From the NCBI GenBank assembly GCA_003526525.1, contig DPVV01000518.1:1-10390 (forward strand): a stretch of 10,390 bases of DNA, given 5' to 3'. The notes under the pieces were generated by a model. That model worked only from the letters and a program-made list of their open reading frames with translations, searched no databases and was not told the origin of the DNA. The DNA comes from Lachnoclostridium phytofermentans (GTDB taxonomy: Bacteria > Bacillota > Clostridia > Lachnospirales > Lachnospiraceae). The number at the start of each line of letters is the position of its first letter. The stretch's first letter is position 1. The translations under genes were made by a program, and so were the position numbers. This document shows, piece by piece, positions 6,538-10,390 of the stretch.

Positions 6538-6540
6538 ATA

Positions 6541-7611
6541 TTATATTTTGTTAATAGCCTCGACTAGCTTCTCTATCTCTAGGTGCGTATAAACTCTTTC
6601 TGTTAATGTCATAGCACCTGAATGACCAACGATGGTTTTTATAATTGTTTGGCTTATCTCTGCTGATGCTAAGAGCGATATGCATGTATGTCTGGTATCG
6701 TGAGGTCGATGTTGCATTACAAGTTCTTTCATGAATGGTGTCCAATAAGCATCATAATAATTTCTATAAAGTAACCTCTTATTATTTTCTGTACACAATA
6801 AGTATTGGCACTTTGAATGATTAAACCATTCTTCGTAGAATTTATAAACTTTTTCAGCTATAGGTACTTTTCTTATTCCAGCATCTGTTTTTGATGAAAC
6901 AACATCAAAGTATCTTTCATTAAGATGAATGTCTTCTTTTTTTAGATCAAGTAATTCAGATATTCTTACGCCACTATATATGAGCATCAGTGGTATTTGC
7001 ATGTATCTATTTCTATAAACATTATCCCATAGTATAGATATTTCTTTTTGGCTAAATGGTTCACGTTTACCCATTGAATCTTTGTTCCCGCCGCTTATAT
7101 CAACATATTCAGAATAATTTTTAGATGCGATATCATTTTTAATAGCATAATCATACATTTGTCCGAATAAAACTTTTAGCTTACGCAGTGTTGGATAATT
7201 TTTACCGCAAGTATCAACAATATACTGTAGATCAGCCAACTTTATGTCCACGAAAACTTTATTTTCTATGTCATTGCATAGCGAATACGAAGCTTTATAT
7301 CCCTTAGCATTACTTTCTGATATTTTGTCAAACTTTCCATTGCTCCATGAATCATATACATCTTTAAAAGTTGCATCTCTCATAACAGAATACGGATTGC
7401 GATTATAATCCAAGAGTGATTCATAGGCTAATTCATATGTCTCATAATAGCCGATAATTAAATAATCTGATATCATTCGCCCTGTTTGTTCATTTAATTT
7501 GTAACGAAGGAACTTCTTAGCCATCCAGGGCTTTCTTCTTGCGCCTGACAATTTAGAGATTGTACCAAAACTATTAGGCAGCCTCATAGGTTTCTTTCTT
7601 TTTGGTGGCAT
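6541..7611 (-). CDS. int: Tyrosine recombinase (phage/ICE integrase)
   Basis: Catalyses site-specific integration and, with an excisionase, excision of the element. The 356-residue product has a basic N-terminus (MPPKRKKP) and an arm-binding-like region to about 70. A SAM-like core-binding domain lies at about 80-170 and the catalytic domain at about 185-356. All catalytic residues are present: Arg216 in SGVRISEL, Lys241 in SSKTDAG, His304 and Arg307 in HRPHDTRHT, His330 in IVGHSG, and nucleophile Tyr341 in RVYTH. The start at 7611 follows GGAGGG (7617-7622) at 5-nt spacing. It lies 15 nt downstream of the ImmA-like gene and is probably co-transcribed with it and the repressor. The 3' end faces rpsI, as expected for an integrase gene at the attachment end. 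Confidence 0.95.
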   Translation of the reverse strand: MPPKRKKPMRLPNSFGTISKLSGARRKPWMAKKFLRYKLNEQTGRMISDYLIIGYYETYELAYESLLDYNRNPYSVMRDATFKDVYDSWSNGKFDKISESNAKGYKASYSLCNDIENKVFVDIKLADLQYIVDTCGKNYPTLRKLKVLFGQMYDYAIKNDIASKNYSEYVDISGGNKDSMGKREPFSQKEISILWDNVYRNRYMQIPLMLIYSGVRISELLDLKKEDIHLNERYFDVVSSKTDAGIRKVPIAEKVYKFYEEWFNHSKCQYLLCTENNKRLLYRNYYDAYWTPFMKELVMQHRPHDTRHTCISLLASAEISQTIIKTIVGHSGAMTLTERVYTHLEIEKLVEAINKI

Positions 7612-7626
7612 AATAACCCTCCTTCA

Positions 7627-8223
7627 TCAATAATAACGTCGATTATAAAGTAATTTCTCATTATATGTCTTTTCACAGAATTCATTGAAATTAATATGAT
7701 AGCCGTTTGTATGTACATTCCATGATAGACAATCCCTTCGGATGTTTTTTAATCTATAAGTCATAGCGTCAATCCCAACATCAAAAAAATCACATAAACA
7801 ATAAATGTTGCCAGCACATTCACAATATAGACGCGTTAATAGTGTTGTTGGCATTAACGCTATAGAAGCAGCATTATTCGCTTGCCATTCATACATCCGC
7901 TGACTATCTATATAATTATCAAGACAAACTCGTCTTTCTTCTGACGGGTGAAGCCAAAAGTGAGAAAGTTCATGCATTGCTATAAAGTTTTTCGAACGCT
8001 GATTACGGGTACCATTTATCATTATTCCTACTGCGTTAGCTCCTCGCACAATCATTCCTCTGATATCTTTATTATCAATATCTACTTCTTGTAAAATTAT
8101 TTTTTCATTAGCAATCAGCTTATAAGGATTTAATGGATAATCTTTTTCAGTTATTCCTAATGACTTAAGTTTATCAAGTACGATGACTTCTAAGTCATCT
8201 AAACTAATAAAAGAGTTTATCAT
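7627..8223 (-). CDS. immA: ImmA/IrrE-type zinc metallopeptidase
   Basis: Probable protease that cleaves the neighbouring XRE repressor to induce the element, as ImmA does to ImmR in ICEBs1. The 198-residue product contains the zinc-binding HELSH motif (His84, Glu85, His88) in FIAMHELSHFWLHP, and a downstream EWQANNAAS segment where Glu112 is the likely third metal ligand. Both are diagnostic of the family. The C-terminus is Cys-rich (Cys134, 136, 142, 144) and less conserved. ATG 8223 is preceded by AAAGGAGA at 8229-8236. It is the second gene of the leftward operon, 18 nt after the repressor and 15 nt before the integrase. The family is clear; the repressor as its target is inferred from adjacency. 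Confidence 0.9.
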   Translation of the reverse strand: MINSFISLDDLEVIVLDKLKSLGITEKDYPLNPYKLIANEKIILQEVDIDNKDIRGMIVRGANAVGIMINGTRNQRSKNFIAMHELSHFWLHPSEERRVCLDNYIDSQRMYEWQANNAASIALMPTTLLTRLYCECAGNIYCLCDFFDVGIDAMTYRLKNIRRDCLSWNVHTNGYHINFNEFCEKTYNEKLLYNRRYY

Positions 8224-8241
8224 TAAGATCTCCTTTGTTTA

Positions 8242-8562
8242 TTATTTATTTTTTATCATCTCATAAAATTGCCACATTTTTTTCATGTCTTCTTTAGATA
8301 TGTTTTTTTCTTGCGCTTCTTTAGCAAAACTGAAATATGTGTTCTCTAAAACAAATTTGTTGTCTGAGTTTTCCTCTCCGGTCATTAAATATTCAATACT
8401 CACACCTAAGTAATCGGCAATTTTTTTAAGTTTATCTTGTTTAGGAGTACTTCTCCCTGCTTTCCAGTCTGAAAAAGCACTATAAGGTATATTGGTATCT
8501 TTCGATACTTTGTAAGCTGTAACATTGTGCATTTTGATTAATTTTTCGAATATCTCATACAT
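8242..8562 (-). CDS. XRE-family repressor (ImmR/CI-like)
   Basis: Probable master repressor of the element. The 106-residue product has an N-terminal helix-turn-helix domain (about 5-60: TAYKVSKDTNIPYSAFSDWK, then GRSTPKQDKLKKIADYLGVS) and a short helical tail (about 72-106). It lacks a LexA-type peptidase domain, so RecA-driven self-cleavage is not expected; relief by the adjacent ImmA-like protease or by an antirepressor fits better. ATG 8562 follows AAAGGTGA (8572-8579). First gene of the leftward operon. Its first 60 residues align without gaps to the divergent XRE gene at 8798 with about 25 identities, including a nearly shared recognition segment. Confidence 0.9.
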   Translation of the reverse strand: MYEIFEKLIKMHNVTAYKVSKDTNIPYSAFSDWKAGRSTPKQDKLKKIADYLGVSIEYLMTGEENSDNKFVLENTYFSFAKEAQEKNISKEDMKKMWQFYEMIKNK

Positions 8563-8620
8563 ATAAATTATTCACCTTTCACAAAAATGGGTATAAAATA
8601 TAAAACCAAAATAAAAGATG

Positions 8621-8650
8621 TTGACTTATAGTGGATATCCGTGATATCAT
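8621..8650 (+). promoter_or_regulatory. Candidate rightward early promoter with extended -10
   Basis: TTGACT (8621-8626), an 18-nt spacer and TATCAT (8645-8650), with TG at 8642-8643 giving an extended -10. It would transcribe the 8798 gene with a leader of about 140 nt. Spacer and -10 lie within the 43-bp interrupted palindrome, so repression there is plausible. Confidence 0.55.
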
Positions 8651-8671
8651 AATACCAACGGAAAACCACTA
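8629..8671. promoter_or_regulatory. 43-bp interrupted palindrome, candidate main operator
   Basis: TAGTGGATATCCGT (8629-8642) and, on the opposite strand, TAGTGGTTTTCCGT (8671-8658) match at 12 of 14 positions, facing each other across 15 nt. The -10 boxes of two face-to-face candidate promoters (8645-8650 rightward, 8649-8654 leftward) lie in the gap. Related copies occur at 8738-8751 (TATCAGAAATCCGT, 10 of 14) and, weaker, at 8706-8719. This is the expected layout for binding by the XRE repressor and its divergent paralogue; the binding itself is inferred. Confidence 0.6.
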
Positions 8672-8679
8672 CATAACAA
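8649..8679 (-). promoter_or_regulatory. Candidate leftward promoter of the repressor operon (proximal)
   Basis: Read on the minus strand, TTGTTA (8679-8674), a 19-nt spacer and TATTAT (8654-8649), with TGG just before it as an extended -10. It would start near 8642, about 80 nt upstream of the repressor. The spacing is long; the extended -10 partly compensates. Confidence 0.4.
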
Positions 8680-8699
8680 ATTATATATGATGGTTATAC

Positions 8700-8728
8700 A
8701 TTCTATGATTTATTTCCGACCTAGACAA
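8700..8728 (-). promoter_or_regulatory. Candidate leftward promoter of the repressor operon (distal)
   Basis: Read on the minus strand, TTGTCT (8728-8723), a 17-nt spacer and TAGAAT (8705-8700) fit sigma-A well. The spacer contains a TTTCCGA copy (8713-8719, plus strand) of the operator-like motif. Transcription would start near 8693 and run toward the repressor. Confidence 0.45.
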
Positions 8729-8757
8729 TTGGAATTATATCAGAAATCCGTTATATT
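8729..8757 (+). promoter_or_regulatory. Candidate rightward promoter of the divergent XRE gene
   Basis: TTGGAA (8729-8734), a 17-nt spacer and TATATT (8752-8757), about 40 nt before the ATG at 8798. The motif AAATCCGT (8744-8751) abuts the -10 box, so a protein bound there would block it. The -35 is next to that of the distal leftward promoter, giving a compact divergent arrangement. Confidence 0.5.
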
Positions 8758-8797
8758 GTAAAGTACTTTTTTGTAAATTTATAGAAAGGAGAAAAAA

Positions 8798-9007
8798 ATG
8801 TTTAAAAAGTACCAGGAATTATTAAAAGATAGAGGGCTAACGTCATACAAGGTTTCTAAAGAAACAGGAATAGCATATGCGACATTATCAGATTGGAAAA
8901 ACGGAAAGAGCAAACCTAAAATTGATAAAATTAGAACCCTGTCTTTATACTTTAATGTACCAGTATCATATTTCATAGAAGCGGATGGTGATAATAGTGA
9001 GAATTAG
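8798..9007 (+). CDS. Small XRE-family regulator (Cro-like)
   Basis: A 69-residue protein that is almost entirely one helix-turn-helix domain (about 5-60: TSYKVSKETGIAYATLSDWK, then GKSKPKIDKIRTLSLYFNVP). It has no oligomerisation or protease domain, as in Cro-type regulators. ATG 8798 is preceded by AAAGGAG (8785-8791) at 6-nt spacing. It is the first rightward gene, transcribed away from the repressor it resembles. The recognition segments (AYATLSDWKNGKSKPK against PYSAFSDWKAGRSTPK) are close enough to suggest the same operators. It overlaps the next gene by 11 nt. Family certain; the Cro-like role is inferred from size and position. Confidence 0.88.
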   Translation: MFKKYQELLKDRGLTSYKVSKETGIAYATLSDWKNGKSKPKIDKIRTLSLYFNVPVSYFIEADGDNSEN

Positions 9008-9230
9008 TGTCGCAGAAGCTGCTAAGATTATGGGAACAACAAGCTTAACAATTCAACAGATGATGAAACAAGGAATGATAAATATAGGAGATGTTATGCG
9101 GAATAAGGAGCGCAATACTTATATCATTCATAGCGGAATACTTGCTAGGCATATTGGAGTAACAGAGGATGAACTATTAAATCAGTTAGGAAAAAGAAAG
9201 GAGTACTATGGAGCAATTAAAGATATTTGA
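8997..9230 (+). CDS. Small helix-turn-helix protein, excisionase-like
   Basis: A 77-residue product starting at GTG 8997 (VRISVAEAAKIMGTTSLTIQ). Residues about 4-30 form a MerR/excisionase-type winged-helix HTH (VAEAAKIMGTTSLTIQQMMKQG), and the rest is a charged tail. Such proteins are either Xis recombination-direction factors or early regulators in phages and ICEs. GTG 8997 is preferred because GGATGGTG (8983-8990) lies 6 nt upstream and RIS-AEAAKIMG is where the family similarity begins. An ATG at 8985 in the same frame would add four residues. It overlaps both neighbours, by 11 and 23 nt, so translation is probably coupled. Confidence 0.7.
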   Translation: MRISVAEAAKIMGTTSLTIQQMMKQGMINIGDVMRNKERNTYIIHSGILARHIGVTEDELLNQLGKRKEYYGAIKDI

Positions 9231-9990
9231 AAGTGAAGATTTTGGTCAAGTAAGGACTAATACTGAAAACGGAAAAATATATTTCTGCGGAAGTGATGTT
9301 GCAAGAGCACTTGGATATGCAAGACCTAACGAAGCAATTACAAGACATTGCAAGGGTACGTTGAAACGAAGTATCCCTACGACAAGCGGAAGACAAGAAA
9401 TGTTAGTTATTTCGGAAGGTGATATTTATAGGCTAGTTGTTAAATCACAAATGCCATATGCAGATCAGTTTGAATCATGGATTTTTGATGATGTAATCCC
9501 ATGTATCCGTAAGCATGGTATGTATGCAACAGATGAATTAATTAATAACCCTGACTTCCTCATCCAAGTAGCTACTGCACTAAAGGAAGAAAGAGAAAAG
9601 AATAAACAGTTGCTAACAGAGGTAAATGTCAAGAATCAGCTTATTGGAGAGTTAAAGCCAAAGGCGGATTACATGGATCAGATTTTAAATAACAAAGGAT
9701 TAGTTACTATTACTCAAATCGCTAAAGATTATGGTATGAGTGGACAGGCTATGAATGAGTTGTTACATAGCTTAAAAGTACAATATAAGCAGAGTGAACA
9801 GTGGCTATTGTACAGTAGTTATCATGACTTAGGCTACACTCACTCAACTACCGTAGATATAAAACGTAAAGATGGAACGCCAGACGTCAAGATGAATACT
9901 AAGTGGACACAGAAAGGCAGATTGTTTTTGTATGAGTTACTTAAATCAAATGGTTATCTACCGGTTATTGAACAAAATAAAATAGCTTAA
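9208..9990 (+). CDS. Phage antirepressor with Bro-N and KilAC (ANT) domains
   Basis: A 260-residue, two-domain protein. The Bro-N domain spans about 2-105: FGQVRTNTENGKIYFCGSDV, ARALGYARPNEAITRHCKG, then SEGDIYRLVVKS and FESWIFDDVIPCIRKHGMY. A charged, coiled-coil-like linker spans about 115-150, and a KilAC/ANT domain about 151-255 (KADYMDQILNNKGLVTITQI and WTQKGRLFLYELLKSNGYLP). Proteins of this architecture act in temperate phages as antirepressors or early DNA-binding regulators. ATG 9208 has AAAGGAG (9197-9203) only 4 nt upstream. It lies within the same rightward early operon, overlapping the HTH gene by 23 nt. Its likely partner is the repressor at 8242-8562, but no direct evidence shows this. 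Confidence 0.92.
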   Translation: MEQLKIFESEDFGQVRTNTENGKIYFCGSDVARALGYARPNEAITRHCKGTLKRSIPTTSGRQEMLVISEGDIYRLVVKSQMPYADQFESWIFDDVIPCIRKHGMYATDELINNPDFLIQVATALKEEREKNKQLLTEVNVKNQLIGELKPKADYMDQILNNKGLVTITQIAKDYGMSGQAMNELLHSLKVQYKQSEQWLLYSSYHDLGYTHSTTVDIKRKDGTPDVKMNTKWTQKGRLFLYELLKSNGYLPVIEQNKIA

Positions 9991-10014
9991 TTAAAATTTA
10001 GTGGAGGATGAGCC

Positions 10015-10377
10015 ATGAAAGATGGTAATAAAATAGCAAAACAATGTAAACATGCAATTGGTGGGAAAGTTAATGAAATAGGTGAAGTATTATGTTTCTG
10101 TGAACTTACTGACAATTTGGAAAATGTAACTCTTGGTGATTGCATAGGAAATTGTGAGTCGCAAGAAGAAATAAAAGAACAAATAGTAGTTACTTTAGAG
10201 GAAAAAAACATCATACTTGCTTGCTTAAGAGAAACAAGAATGCATTTCGGAAAACCATCTAAACAAGAAGATATTGATAAAGTTAAAGAGATTAGAAAAA
10301 TAGAACTTAAATTACAAGTCGGAACTGAACACCAAATCCCTTTTGGTTACAATTGGGTTGATGCGTTGTTAAACTAA
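10015..10377 (+). CDS. Unknown Cys-rich small protein of the early region
   Basis: A 120-residue product I do not recognise. The N-terminal half carries Cys11-x-His13, Cys27-x-Cys29 and Cys43-x3-Cys47, a spacing that could bind a metal. The second half (about 50-105) is charged and probably helical (EEIKEQIVVTLEEKNIILAC, later EDIDKVKEIRKIELKLQ). ATG 10015 is well supported by GGAGG (10003-10007) at 7-nt spacing. It lies 24 nt after the antirepressor stop and is probably in the same operon. Coding is likely from the binding site, spacing and composition; the function is unknown. Confidence 0.75.
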   Translation: MKDGNKIAKQCKHAIGGKVNEIGEVLCFCELTDNLENVTLGDCIGNCESQEEIKEQIVVTLEEKNIILACLRETRMHFGKPSKQEDIDKVKEIRKIELKLQVGTEHQIPFGYNWVDALLN

Positions 10378-10390
10378 AATTATGATTTAG

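Larger units (their letters stand above)
6466..10390. mobile_element. Left end of an integrated element (prophage or ICE-like), continuing past the window
   Basis: Beginning somewhere between the rpsI stop and the integrase stop, everything to the window end belongs to a mobile-element control region: tyrosine recombinase, ImmA-like peptidase, XRE repressor, divergent XRE regulator, excisionase-like HTH protein, Bro-N/KilAC antirepressor and an unknown protein. The minus-strand order integrase-immA-repressor facing rightward early genes matches ICEBs1 and phi105. The exact attachment core cannot be set without the other end. No capsid or conjugation gene is in view, so phage and ICE remain open, although Bro-N/KilAC antirepressors favour a phage. 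Confidence 0.85.

Noticed and set aside
8779..8976. Minus-strand open frame opposite the small XRE gene
   Set aside because: Antisense shadow of a clear HTH coding region; no ribosome binding site.
8242..9007. Toxin-antitoxin reading of the XRE plus ImmA-like pair
   Set aside because: The HELSH peptidase motif, the integrase in the same operon and the divergent Cro-like gene fit an ICE/phage immunity module better.
10374..10390. CTAAA/TTTAG near-palindrome at the window edge
   Set aside because: Five pairs of AT-rich DNA at a truncated end; chance is sufficient.

Overview
The window comes from a low-GC Gram-positive bacterium, most likely a Clostridia member of the Lachnospiraceae type. The evidence is AT-rich DNA, strong AGGAGG ribosome binding sites, GTG and TTG starts, sigma-A-like promoters, and the clostridial gene order rplQ - ecfA1 - ecfA2 - ecfT - truA - rplM - rpsI at the end of the large ribosomal protein cluster. 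Species assignment from sequence alone is not possible.

Layout. (1) 2-79: the last 25 codons of ribosomal protein L17, followed by a hairpin, a strong terminator and an AT-rich palindrome. (2) 394-2916: a tightly overlapping three-gene operon for the energising module (two ATPases and the transmembrane EcfT) of an energy-coupling factor vitamin/metal transporter. No substrate-binding S component is present, as is usual for the shared group II type. (3) 3172-3909: truA, tRNA pseudouridine synthase. (4) 3931-4988, minus strand: a membrane-anchored, apparently extracytoplasmic protein of unknown function, split into two reading frames that meet at a 4-nt overlap. It interrupts the usual truA-rplM adjacency. 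(5) 4989-5563: a long intergenic stretch with a 96-nt imperfect inverted repeat, a consensus sigma-A promoter and a structured L13-type leader. (6) 5564-6416: rplM and rpsI (L13, S9), closed by a bidirectional-looking terminator. (7) About 6466 to the window end: the left end of an integrated element (prophage or ICE-like). On the minus strand lie an integrase, an ImmA/IrrE-type metallopeptidase and an XRE repressor. Divergently on the plus strand lie a second small XRE regulator, an excisionase-like small HTH protein, a Bro-N/KilAC antirepressor and an unknown Cys-rich protein.

How the genes work together. The first part is housekeeping: translation, tRNA modification and transporter energisation. 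The element carries a lysogeny/transfer switch arranged like the ICEBs1/phi105 int-immA-immR module. The repressor, its presumed protease antagonist and the integrase form one leftward operon, and early genes run rightward. The 235-bp space between the two XRE genes holds four candidate promoters. It also holds a 43-bp interrupted palindrome and further copies of a TCCGT-centred motif lying over promoter elements. The two XRE proteins align without gaps over their HTH region with near-identical recognition segments, so they probably compete for these sites in a CI/Cro-like manner.

No convincing new system is visible. The points most worth checking are the operator array, the split minus-strand gene inserted in a conserved cluster, the long inverted repeat before rplM, and the 11-bp tandem repeats between rpsI and the integrase.
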